Notes: a model not told the origin generated them from the letters alone. 7,316 nt of DNA from an uncultured Bacteroidales bacterium (GCA_945788445.1 CALZMA010000046.1:1-7316); one strand, 5' to 3'. Numbered from the stretch's first letter, positions 1-6,884 are shown. Translations and numbers: made by a program.

Positions 1-16
1 GGGCTTGCGGGCGTGG

Positions 17-30
17 CGCGCCGCGGCGCG
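17..30. other. 14-bp perfect palindrome past the last gene
   Basis: CGCGCCGCGGCGCG reads the same on both strands and lies just beyond the hairpin that closes the gene run. The surrounding bases are almost entirely G and C, where such palindromes arise easily. No protein-binding role can be assigned. Confidence 0.3.
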
Positions 31-40
31 TAGCCTTCAG

Positions 41-76
41 CCCTGAAGCCGCTGCGGGTGGGCAGCGGCTTCAGGG
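41..76 (-). terminator. Strong hairpin closing the four-gene run
   Basis: The arms at 41-55 and 62-76 are perfectly complementary over 15 bp, with a 6-base loop at 56-61. The hairpin begins 20 bases beyond the stop codon of the lipoprotein gene, where a transcription terminator is expected. No T tract follows on the minus strand, so it is not a textbook intrinsic terminator. It could act with Rho, block 3' exonuclease decay, or terminate convergent transcripts from the other side. Confidence 0.55.
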
Positions 77-95
77 CCGGGAGGGGAGGGGGGCG

Positions 96-506
96 CTACT
101 TGATGAGCGCCTTGAGTTCGTCGACGGTGAACTGGGCCGTCTTGGTCGTGCCGTTGGGGAGGCTGTACTCGTACTTAAGCTGCACGTTCTCCTGCACGAA
201 AGCCTTGAGGAGCGTCTGCATGTCGCCTTCGTAGAGGGTGGCGGCGATGTTTTCCTTGAGTTCGTCGTCGGAGAGCTTGTTGAAGCGCTTCGAGAGGAGC
301 TTCATCTGGTAGGTGAAGACCGAGTCGCCTTCGTTGAAGATGCACTTCTCGAGTATCATGTCGTGCTTCACTTCCTGCTCGCCCTTGGCGTTGCTGGCGG
401 TAGCCAGGGCCACGAGCACGGAGGGCTTTTCTTCTTTCTGCTTGCAGCCCGTGGAGAGCGCCGTGGCGAGGACTGCGATGAGGAGGAGGGGGAGAAATCT
501 TTTCAT
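96..506 (-). CDS. Small predicted surface lipoprotein, unknown function
   Basis: This 136-residue protein starts with a lipoprotein signal: basic MKRF, a hydrophobic stretch (residues 5-17) and the lipid-attachment Cys at residue 21. The lipobox is imperfect because Ser18 sits at -3 where Leu, Val or Ile is usual; Leu is at -4. Residues 22-27 read KQKEEK, resembling the QK-acidic export signal that sends Bacteroidota lipoproteins to the cell surface. The mature domain appears to be mixed alpha/beta: two strands (about 50-70), a helical middle (about 76-105), a strand pair around a Gly turn (about 107-127), and a final short helix. It has no catalytic motif I recognise. It lies 15 bases after the secreted YbjN-like gene with no Shine-Dalgarno sequence, so the two are very likely co-transcribed, and the 41-76 hairpin follows. 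Export is fairly secure; the role is unknown. Confidence 0.85.
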   Translation of the reverse strand: MKRFLPLLLIAVLATALSTGCKQKEEKPSVLVALATASNAKGEQEVKHDMILEKCIFNEGDSVFTYQMKLLSKRFNKLSDDELKENIAATLYEGDMQTLLKAFVQENVQLKYEYSLPNGTTKTAQFTVDELKALIK

Positions 507-521
507 GGTCGGGAAGCGGGA

Positions 522-1466
522 TTATTCGATGTAGAAAGTGCCTTCGTAGATGACGGAGCCGGCCTCGATAATCTGGTAGTTGAAGCGGCCCGAGCGCCAG
601 TAGCCGTTGTCTTCGCCGCCTGCGGGGTCGAATATGTAGGTGGCTTCCTTCTTCGACTTCTTGAGCTCGATCGTGTTCACGATCTTTATCTTGCGGGCGG
701 GTTTCGTGTCGCCGTATACGCCGGTGGGGTCGGTGACCGTGGCTTCGCTGACGATGCGCAATTCAAAGTCGTAGCTCTTGTCGGCTGCCTTGCGGGGGGC
801 CAGGGTGAAGGAGGCCTGGATATAGCCGGTACCTGCACTCTTCAGCGGGGCGCCGAAGACCGTGGTCGGGTTCTTGTCCTTGTCGCAGAGGCGGAATTTC
901 ACTTCCTTCACCTGGCCGACCAGCTCGCTGGCGGGACGCTCCTTGTAGGCTTCTTCGGCCTTTTTCTCTTCGAGGGCCTGGTTAATTTCGAACTCTTTCT
1001 TGTAGACCTTCTTGAACTCGCGGGCAATCTTGTCGAACTGGCCGTAGAGGCGGGGGAAGATTTCGGTGAAGTCCTCGCCCGTCTTGCAGTAGGCTTCGGC
1101 CTTGACGGTGGCCTTCTTCTCGCCGAGCACGATGCGCACGCCGTTGTAGTTCTTGTTCACCTCGTTGGCGGCCTTGGTGGCGATGCGGGGTATGAAGAGG
1201 TCGGGGTTCTCGTCGTTGAGCGCGAAGCCCTTGCGGTTGATGGTGTAGAGGAGGGGCGTTTCACCGGTGAAGGTAATCCAGTAGAACACGCCGTCCTTGC
1301 GGAAACATACGCTGTTGTCGCTTTCGTCCACCGTCGGCTTGTAGCCGTTGTCCTCGAGGTAGAAGTAGACGGTGCGCTGTGCCTTTTCCTGGTCGGCGGT
1401 GAGTTTCTGTGCGAAGCCTGCTACCGATGCGAGGAGGAAGCAAGCGGCGAGAAAGAACTTTTTCAT
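522..1466 (-). CDS. Secreted protein with YbjN-like N-terminal domain
   Basis: This 314-residue protein has a clear type I signal peptide (MKK, hydrophobic residues 4-17) with probable cleavage after Ala19, leaving Gln20 first, as is common in Bacteroidota. Residues about 24-143 have the layout of the YbjN / type III chaperone-like fold: an N-terminal helix ending in a GY turn, strands carrying a VCFRKDGVFYWITF core, then a helix with the AANEVN motif and further strands. Residues about 143-178 are strongly charged and helical, possibly a coiled coil. Residues about 184-314 are beta-rich with a late Tyr/Trp-containing GYWRSGRFNYQI segment, and I do not recognise that domain. There is no lipobox, so it should be soluble in the periplasm or further exported. 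It sits 74 bases after the receptor kinase and 15 bases before the lipoprotein, and could interact with the kinase's external domain. The YbjN assignment is by pattern, not database search. Confidence 0.85.
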   Translation of the reverse strand: MKKFFLAACFLLASVAGFAQKLTADQEKAQRTVYFYLEDNGYKPTVDESDNSVCFRKDGVFYWITFTGETPLLYTINRKGFALNDENPDLFIPRIATKAANEVNKNYNGVRIVLGEKKATVKAEAYCKTGEDFTEIFPRLYGQFDKIAREFKKVYKKEFEINQALEEKKAEEAYKERPASELVGQVKEVKFRLCDKDKNPTTVFGAPLKSAGTGYIQASFTLAPRKAADKSYDFELRIVSEATVTDPTGVYGDTKPARKIKIVNTIELKKSKKEATYIFDPAGGEDNGYWRSGRFNYQIIEAGSVIYEGTFYIE

Positions 1467-1510
1467 GATGTAAAAGGGTTTTTATGAGTTTATATTTGTT
1501 GGCTTTCGGT

Positions 1511-1525
1511 GGCCGCGGGGCGGCC
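1511..1525 (-). other. GC-rich hairpin between receptor kinase and secreted protein
   Basis: The arms 1511-1516 and 1520-1525 (GGCCGC / GCGGCC) pair perfectly around a 3-base loop, 15 bases after the kinase stop codon. The following minus-strand sequence is AT-rich but has no T tract. It may weaken read-through into the downstream pair or stabilise the kinase mRNA end. I see no convincing Bacteroidota -33/-7 promoter for the downstream gene in the 74-base gap. Confidence 0.3.
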
Positions 1526-1540
1526 TTGGGGTTTCGGGCC

Positions 1541-4500
1541 TCAGGAGGTGGCGAGGATGTCGTTGTGGGCGCTGAAGACGATGCAGACCACGTTGACGTA
1601 GGAGGGCGTGCCGGTTTCCTTCTTGAGACTTCTGACGAGCGACTGCAATTCTTTGTTGACGTTTTCGGGCAGGGAGGTAATCGACTCGTTGAGGATGCGG
1701 AAGTAGACGGTGATGCGCTGGCTGCTCACGTCGATGCTCTCCAAGCAAGCATCCTCGTTGATGGCGAAGGGGCACATCTTGCTGGCTTCTTTCCAGGCTT
1801 GGAGCCACATGCCGGTGTTGGAGCTGGGCACGTTCCACTCGCCGTTCTTCTTCGAGGCGGAAAGCACTTTCTTGCCCTTCGTGTCGTAGCAAGTGACGGT
1901 GCTCTGGTTGCCGCCTTTGTAGGTATAGACCTCGCGGTGCCACCCATTCTTACAGTTGACGGGCTGGCCTTTTGTGCCAAAGTACGAAATTTCGGTGTTT
2001 TCGTTCTTCCCGTTGTACTTTTTCTTCATGGTGCAGTAGCCGCCGGGCAGGAGCATGAGCTTGTCGTCGTTGCCGTAGACGGAGAGTTCGGTGATGTTCT
2101 GCTGGTCGTCGTAGGCGTAGGTAATCTTGTGGTACTTGTTCTCGCTGTCGCTGACGCGCTTGCCGTCGAGGTCGAAGTAGGCTTCGGAGGTGCGCATGCC
2201 CGCCTTGTCGTAGGTCATGCGGGTTTCGTGCCATCCGCGTTTGCCGTTCGTGCGTTTGCCGTAGCCGTCGTAGCAGGCGAGGGTGACGAGCTGTCCGCGG
2301 CGGTCGTAGGTGCAGCGGCCTTCGGGGGCGGCCTCCTGGGCGGTCACGGGGTTGCCGTCGATGCCGTAGCTGATCTGGTGGCTGACGAGGTTGAAGTTGA
2401 GGTTGTATTCGTAGAAATACTTGTGTACCTTGCTGTTGTCGCAGCCGCGGGTGCCCTGCGCGGTGAAGAAGACGATGGAGCGCTGGTTGCCCCGCTCATC
2501 GTACTCCCGCTTCACCAGGGCGTAGTTCTCGCCCTTGAAGTTCACGAGCTTGCCGTTCGTGCCGAGGTACTTGGTCTGTATGGGCTGGTTGTTCGAGTTG
2601 TAGACGCTCACCACCTTGTGGTAGCCGTTTGCGCAGAGGGTGGGCTTGTTGCCGGCGGCGAAGTAGCTCTGTTCGGTGATGTTGTCGCGGCTGTCGTAGG
2701 CGTAGCGGATTTCGGGCGAGGCGAAGGCGTTGCCGGCCGTCATTGCGCGCTCGGAGACGATGTTGCCGCGGTTGTCGTACTTAAACTCCTTGTAGGCCAC
2801 GTTGCCGACTGCCATGAGCTTTCCCGCCGTGTTGAGGTAGCGCTCCATGATCTGGTTGCCGTCGTTGTCGTACAGGTATTCCGCGCGGGCGCAGTAGTTC
2901 AGCATCACGCAGGGGTTGCCGTTCTTGTCCAGGTAGGAGAAGGCGGAACAGTTGCCGTTTTCGTCATACTCGCGGACAATGGTGGCCATGCCTTCGTTCG
3001 TGTTGGTCAGTTGCTTCTTTTCATCGAGGAAATCCACCTTTTTCAGGTTGCTTCGCTCGTCGTATTCGTAGCGGGAGCTGCTGTATTTTTCCTTGGGCCG
3101 CATGATGGGGCGCTTCTTCTCGTCGCAGAACGTGAGCATCGCGAGTCGTCCTTGCGGGTCGTAGGTAGCTTCGTAGCCGGCGTAGCCCAGTTCGGGCGAA
3201 ACGGCAATTTTGCCCTGCTCGTTGAGGTCGTAGTGGGTCAGTTCGCGGCCCACGCTGTCGTAGGTGCAGACATAGCCCGAGTATTTGGACGATTCGATGA
3301 ACTGTCCCTCTGCATCGAGCATCTTGAACTCCAGGACGTTGCCGTGTTCGTCGTTCTTGAACTCTGCGATGGCGTAGGAGAATCCGTCCTCGACGTCCTT
3401 GTAGTAGGTGAGCTGGTCCTTGGAGTTCACGTAGCTCTGTTTCCGCAGGTAGCCGTTCTCGTCGTATTCGAGGTTCTTGCCGCAGGCACCGAAGACGTAG
3501 GCAAAGGTGCTGTCGACGCCGAAGTAGCGGTGCTTGTAGCAGAAGCCGTCGTCGTCGTAGCTGTATTCCAGGCCCGCGCAAGACTGGTCCTTGCGCAGGG
3601 TGGGGCGGCCCTTGATGTCGGTGTAGCTTTCGCGCACGCGGTTGCCCCACTTGTCGTAGTCGAACTTGACTACCGGACAGTTGTTGCCGTCGTGGCTCGG
3701 CTCGCCGCCCTTGGTGAGGTAGGTGATCTGCACGAGGTTGTCGTCGTCGTCGTACTCAAACTTCTTGATGCCCAGGCCGAACTTCATGGACTTGTCCTTT
3801 CCGTCCTTGTCGAGGTAGTGCTCCTCGACCACGCGGCCCTTGTCGTCGCGCACGTAGCGGCGGCCGTAGATGCCCTGCCCGTCGGCCACGCGCACGCTGC
3901 CGAAGGTGGCGTACTCTTCCTTCAGTAGGTAGCCGTTCTCGTCGTAGGTGAGGATGTACTTGGAGATGCGGCTCTTGCCCTTGACGTTCGCGTTGTCGAA
4001 GGCGCTCTCGAAGAGCTCGGTCTGGGCGTTGAGCGACATTTCGGTGCCGAGCTCGTCGTCGAGCTTGAAGGTGCAGGTCTTGAAGTTGCCGTCGTAGTCC
4101 TTCACGTAGAGCACGCGGCCGCTCTGGTCTTTGAGTTTCACGAAGTCCACGCAGTCCGAGCCTTCGGTATAGACGAGTTCCATGTCCACAATGCGGTCCT
4201 TGGTCTCGGAGTCGTGGTGGCTAATGAGCTTGTCCTTGGAATTGACATACGAAACGCGGCGCAGCTTGTGCTTGCGGTACTCGAAGCGGTACGAGCCCTC
4301 GCGGTGGCTCATCTCGCGCGAGCTGAGGCTGCCGATGCCGTGGGGGATGCCGCGCACTTCGACGTAGTCGCGGTAGTATTCCACCTTCGTGCGGTAGTAG
4401 TCCCAGGTGAAGAAGCCCGTGAGCAGCACGAGCACCACCGCGGCGATGCCTCCGTAGAGCAGGGGCTTGGGGATGGGTTCGGGATTGATGGCCTGCTTCA

Positions 4501-5302
4501 CGGCGGCTGCCATCTCCTCGCAGTTGGCGTAGCGGTCGTCGGGGTTCTTGGCCGTGGCCTTGTCCACTACCTGCTGTATCTTGTCGCCCACGTAGGGGTA
4601 GAAGTCGGCCATGCGGGGCAGGGCCTCGCGGGCCACGGCGCGCTTGATTTCCTGGAGGGTGAAGCGCGTGGTGTCGTAGGGCGGGCGGCCCGTGAGCATG
4701 GTGTGGATGAGCACGCCGATGGAGTAGAGGTCCGAACGGTTGTCTACCTTGCGCCCATAGACCTGCTCGGGACTCATGTAGGAGGGTGTGCCCATGTTCA
4801 CCTGCTTGTCGATGGCGTTGGCCTGCGACACGATCTGCGCGATACCGAAGTCCATCACCTTCACGTGGCCGTTGTCCTGGATCACGATGTTCGAGGGCTT
4901 GATGTCGCAGTGGACAATGCCCTTGGAGTGGGCGTAGGCGAAGGCGTCGAGGATTTCGCGGATGATGGGGTAGGCCTTTTTCTCCACGATGAGGCCGTTC
5001 TTCTTCGTGATGAAGTCCTCGAGCGTGATGCCCTTGACGTATTCCATGATGAGGTAGACCCCGTCGGGGCGTTCCACGTAGTTGAGGAACTTCACGATGC
5101 CCGGGTGGTTGAGCTGGCTGAGCGTGACGGCCTCCTGCTTGAAGAGGGTGCGCAGGGTGGTGCTGCGGGCCACCTCGGGGCGGAGCACCTTGATGGCCAC
5201 CTCCTGGTCGATGCTGGTGTTCACGGCCAAGTAGACCGTACCCATGCCGCCCGAGCCTAAGGGGCGGACCACGCGGTAGTTGAGGATGTCGGTAGGAACC
5301 AT
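1541..5302 (-). CDS. Receptor-type Ser/Thr kinase with periplasmic YD repeats
   Basis: This 1253-residue protein is predicted to sense something outside the inner membrane and phosphorylate Ser/Thr in the cytoplasm. Residues about 9-268 form a Hanks-type kinase: Gly loop GSGGMG (16-21), Lys38, Glu57, catalytic HCDIKPSN (131-138; Asp133, Lys135, Asn138), DFG (151-153) and SPE (177-179). All residues needed for catalysis are present, but Cys132 replaces the usual Arg, making it a non-RD kinase. A Pro-rich linker leads to one membrane helix (about 281-299), giving a kinase-in, C-terminus-out topology. Outside lie about 22 YD/RHS-like repeats (about 452-1146), preceded by one or two weak copies (from about 339), then an unrecognised alpha/beta domain (about 1154-1253). 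The layout parallels PASTA kinases such as PknB, with a different and much larger sensor. It follows the FHA kinase by 148 bases. ATG at 5300-5302 gives the usual short lead into the Gly loop. Kinase assignment is secure; the ligand is unknown. Confidence 0.95.
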   Translation of the reverse strand: MVPTDILNYRVVRPLGSGGMGTVYLAVNTSIDQEVAIKVLRPEVARSTTLRTLFKQEAVTLSQLNHPGIVKFLNYVERPDGVYLIMEYVKGITLEDFITKKNGLIVEKKAYPIIREILDAFAYAHSKGIVHCDIKPSNIVIQDNGHVKVMDFGIAQIVSQANAIDKQVNMGTPSYMSPEQVYGRKVDNRSDLYSIGVLIHTMLTGRPPYDTTRFTLQEIKRAVAREALPRMADFYPYVGDKIQQVVDKATAKNPDDRYANCEEMAAAVKQAINPEPIPKPLLYGGIAAVVLVLLTGFFTWDYYRTKVEYYRDYVEVRGIPHGIGSLSSREMSHREGSYRFEYRKHKLRRVSYVNSKDKLISHHDSETKDRIVDMELVYTEGSDCVDFVKLKDQSGRVLYVKDYDGNFKTCTFKLDDELGTEMSLNAQTELFESAFDNANVKGKSRISKYILTYDENGYLLKEEYATFGSVRVADGQGIYGRRYVRDDKGRVVEEHYLDKDGKDKSMKFGLGIKKFEYDDDDNLVQITYLTKGGEPSHDGNNCPVVKFDYDKWGNRVRESYTDIKGRPTLRKDQSCAGLEYSYDDDGFCYKHRYFGVDSTFAYVFGACGKNLEYDENGYLRKQSYVNSKDQLTYYKDVEDGFSYAIAEFKNDEHGNVLEFKMLDAEGQFIESSKYSGYVCTYDSVGRELTHYDLNEQGKIAVSPELGYAGYEATYDPQGRLAMLTFCDEKKRPIMRPKEKYSSSRYEYDERSNLKKVDFLDEKKQLTNTNEGMATIVREYDENGNCSAFSYLDKNGNPCVMLNYCARAEYLYDNDGNQIMERYLNTAGKLMAVGNVAYKEFKYDNRGNIVSERAMTAGNAFASPEIRYAYDSRDNITEQSYFAAGNKPTLCANGYHKVVSVYNSNNQPIQTKYLGTNGKLVNFKGENYALVKREYDERGNQRSIVFFTAQGTRGCDNSKVHKYFYEYNLNFNLVSHQISYGIDGNPVTAQEAAPEGRCTYDRRGQLVTLACYDGYGKRTNGKRGWHETRMTYDKAGMRTSEAYFDLDGKRVSDSENKYHKITYAYDDQQNITELSVYGNDDKLMLLPGGYCTMKKKYNGKNENTEISYFGTKGQPVNCKNGWHREVYTYKGGNQSTVTCYDTKGKKVLSASKKNGEWNVPSSNTGMWLQAWKEASKMCPFAINEDACLESIDVSSQRITVYFRILNESITSLPENVNKELQSLVRSLKKETGTPSYVNVVCIVFSAHNDILATS
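1865..3949 (-). repeat. About 22 YD/RHS-like protein repeats in the receptor kinase
   Basis: This stretch encodes residues about 452-1146 of the kinase. A motif of the form [aromatic]-x-Y-D-x-x-G-N/x, about five residues, an aromatic-hydrophobic pair, then a Gly-Lys/Asn-Pro/Leu turn recurs every 31-33 residues. Motif starts fall near residues 452, 483, 516, 547, 580, 611, 647, 679, 712, 745, 778, 809, 840, 867, 899, 932, 964, 997, 1029, 1062, 1094 and 1126. Several later units carry a GYHK- or GWH-type aromatic-His pair just before the YD strand. The copies are well diverged, which suggests an old array rather than recent expansion. Each unit probably forms a beta-hairpin. Resemblance to RHS/YD repeats is by motif; YwqK-like or WG repeats are alternatives. 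Confidence 0.8.
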
Positions 5303-5317
5303 AATGCTGTGTCTGTG

Positions 5318-5370
5318 AAAAAACAGTGGCGGACAGCCTGCCGGGCGTGGGGGCTACGGAGGGCTGTCCG
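5318..5370 (-). terminator. Possible terminator or attenuator between the two kinases
   Basis: The arms 5362-5370 and 5330-5338 pair perfectly over 9 bp around a 23-base loop. Six bases after the stem, the minus strand has six consecutive T (5318-5323). Stem plus T run resembles an intrinsic terminator, but the loop is long and the T run is not immediately adjacent. It sits in the 148-base gap, only 15 bases ahead of the receptor kinase start. It could end the upstream message, attenuate read-through, or reflect chance. I find no TAnnTTTG promoter element in the gap, which leaves read-through as the simplest way to express the second kinase. Confidence 0.35.
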
Positions 5371-5450
5371 TGGGGGATGGTAGTTGGATTGCGGTGGTGG
5401 ATGCCGGCGACGCGCTGCGCGGCAAGCGAAGGCTGCGGGCGCGGGGCCTG

Positions 5451-6794
5451 TTAGCCGAAGATTTTGTGGACGAGGCGGGTGAACCAGTTGCCTTCTTCTT
5501 CCTCTTCTTCGTCGAAGGAGTACTGCGGCTCTTCCGGCTTGGGCGGATTTTCCGTTGCCGGCTTTCCGCCGCCGGACTGCGTGCCCTGCGGGGCCGCGGG
5601 GCCGTCGGGGTTGTTGCCGGGCTGGGGACCGTCGGGCCCGGAGAGCTGCTGGATGGCCTTGGCGCGCTTGAAGAGTTCTTCCTTCACGAGGTTCCAGTCC
5701 AGGGCGCCCTCGGGGATGCCCGCGAGGTAGATGGCGGGCGCGGGGTCGCGGTAGGAGATGAAGACCTGCTGGTGGAACACCCTCTTCTGGTTCACCAGCG
5801 AGCCGTTTGCGCTGCAGTCGGTGAACACGAAGTTCATGCCTCCCGTCACGGGCACGAGTTCCACGTCGGCGTGGTGGCGCGAGATTTTGTGCTGGCTGTC
5901 GTTGATGATGATGTCGCACATTTCGCGTCCGATGGTCACGCTGATTTTCGTGTGTACCTGCTTCGAGCCGGTGACCATGGTGCCGTTGCTGAGCGCGCCG
6001 AGGAATTCGTAGCACGTCTGGTAGCGCAGGCTCATGTTGCTCTGGGTTGCCTTGTCGATGACGCCCTGGAGGAAGTTGGGCAGTCCCTTCACGTACTTCT
6101 TGAGCGGGGGAATGTCGTTGCGCGCGATGGTTTCGGTGATGTCCACGTCGCTCGGGAGCTGGTTGAGGGCGTGGTGCCCCGTGAGCATGTAGTAGAAGAC
6201 GCAGCCGAGGGAGTAGATGTCGGAGCGGTAGTCGATTCCGAAGCCGTTGGCCTGCTCGGGGCTCATGTAGCCCGTGGTGCCGATGACGGAACCGATGATG
6301 GTGTTGGACTGCGCGTTGGCGCTGACGTCCTTGGCCACGCCGAAGTCGAGCAGACAGATGGTGTCGTCGGGCCGTATCATGATGTTGGACGGCTTGATGT
6401 CGCGGTGGATGATGCAGGCGTTGTGTATGCACTGTATGGCGTCGAGCATGCGCGTCATGAGCACGATGGCCTTTTCGGCGGGCATGGCCCCGTAGCGCTG
6501 CACGTATTGCTCCACGTTCATGCCCTTGACGTATTCCATCACAATGTAGTAGCACTGTGCCTGTTCGTCGCGGAAGGCGGAGTAGAGCTTGACGATGGAG
6601 GGGTGGTCCACCTTCACGAGAAACTCAACCTCTTTTTCGATGCGGCTCACGACGCTCCAGTCGTTGGCAAACTCGGGCAGGATTTCCTTGACCACGACTT
6701 CGTGGCCCTGTGCGTCTTTCCCGAGGAAGATTTGTCCCATGCCGCCGCGCGCCAAGGGCTTGTCATCGATATAGTAGCAACCAATCTGTCTCAT
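5451..6794 (-). CDS. Cytoplasmic Ser/Thr kinase with C-terminal FHA domain
   Basis: This 447-residue protein joins a Hanks-type kinase to a phosphothreonine-binding module. The kinase (about 6-265) has a Gly loop ARGGMG (15-20; Ala15 replaces the usual first Gly), Lys36, Glu55, HRDIKPSN (130-137; Asp132, Lys134, Asn137), DFG (150-152) and SPE (178-180). It is an RD kinase, and its activation loop is rich in Ser/Thr (158, 163, 165, 169, 173, 174), as expected for autophosphorylation. Residues about 283-345 match FHA: IGR (288-290), SRHHA (305-309) and the SANGSLVN segment (328-335). A Pro/Gly-rich linker (about 386-424), an acidic run (429-434) and a short basic-aromatic tail (436-447) finish the protein. 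There is no signal peptide or membrane helix. The FHA domain may bind the kinase's own phosphosites or a partner's. It shares many kinase segments with the downstream receptor kinase (MEYVKG, DIKPSNI, YMSPEQ, DKAT) and is probably its paralogue. The start at 6792-6794 leaves the usual short lead before the Gly loop; no Shine-Dalgarno sequence is visible. Confidence 0.95.
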   Translation of the reverse strand: MRQIGCYYIDDKPLARGGMGQIFLGKDAQGHEVVVKEILPEFANDWSVVSRIEKEVEFLVKVDHPSIVKLYSAFRDEQAQCYYIVMEYVKGMNVEQYVQRYGAMPAEKAIVLMTRMLDAIQCIHNACIIHRDIKPSNIMIRPDDTICLLDFGVAKDVSANAQSNTIIGSVIGTTGYMSPEQANGFGIDYRSDIYSLGCVFYYMLTGHHALNQLPSDVDITETIARNDIPPLKKYVKGLPNFLQGVIDKATQSNMSLRYQTCYEFLGALSNGTMVTGSKQVHTKISVTIGREMCDIIINDSQHKISRHHADVELVPVTGGMNFVFTDCSANGSLVNQKRVFHQQVFISYRDPAPAIYLAGIPEGALDWNLVKEELFKRAKAIQQLSGPDGPQPGNNPDGPAAPQGTQSGGGKPATENPPKPEEPQYSFDEEEEEEGNWFTRLVHKIFG

Positions 6795-6840
6795 GCTTCA
6801 GGTGTAGTTTGTTGTTCTTTGGGGAATGGGGTAGGCGAGG

Positions 6841-6865
6841 CCGCCCGCAGGGTTGGCGGGGGCGG
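6841..6865 (-). other. GC-rich hairpin in the leader of the FHA kinase gene
   Basis: CCGCCC at 6841-6846 pairs with GGGCGG at 6860-6865, and two more GC pairs can form if a 2-base bulge is allowed. If transcription starts near 6870, this lies at the 5' end of the leader, about 47 bases or more before the start codon. It could affect translation or mRNA stability. In such G/C-rich sequence a chance structure is also plausible. Confidence 0.25.
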
Positions 6866-6876
6866 TGCGTTTAGCA

Positions 6877-6884
6877 CAAATTAA
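6877..6884 (-). promoter_or_regulatory. Weak candidate Bacteroidota -7 element for the FHA kinase
   Basis: On the minus strand this reads TTAATTTG, one mismatch from the Bacteroidota -7 consensus TAnnTTTG. It would place the transcript start near 6870 and give a leader of about 75 bases. No TTTG -33 element is seen at the expected distance upstream. The site ends exactly where the 169-bp repeat array begins, so the array borders the promoter. Confidence 0.25.

Noticed and set aside
1491..1498. Exact TAnnTTTG match (TATATTTG) on the plus strand
   Set aside because: It would drive transcription antisense to the receptor kinase with no plus-strand gene to serve. No TTTG -33 element is seen upstream, and a match in this short AT-rich gap is plausible by chance.
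1484..3928. Long open frame of 814 codons on the plus strand
   Set aside because: It lies wholly antisense to the YD-repeat kinase. Its product is a low-complexity Val/Ala/Leu/Gly/His-rich string with no domain, as expected opposite a GC-rich gene full of Asp, Tyr and Asn codons.
1541..5302. RHS toxin or polymorphic toxin with C-terminal effector
   Set aside because: The N-terminus is a full kinase with a membrane helix. No RHS core (PxxxxDPxGL-like) motif, cleavage site or immunity-like neighbour is seen, and the short C-terminal domain has no recognisable toxin motif.
5257..6555. 432-codon frame on the minus strand overlapping the FHA kinase
   Set aside because: It is an out-of-frame reading of the kinase gene, very rich in Arg, His and Pro, with no motif. 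It is not a frameshifted extension because the kinase frame is complete.
96..6794. Kinase/FHA part of a type VI secretion locus
   Set aside because: Kinase-FHA pairs do occur in such loci, but no sheath, baseplate, ATPase or effector gene is present in the window.
5370..6884. 504-codon open frame on the plus strand
   Set aside because: It is antisense to the FHA kinase, whose motifs are unmistakable, and its translation is compositionally biased with no recognisable domain.
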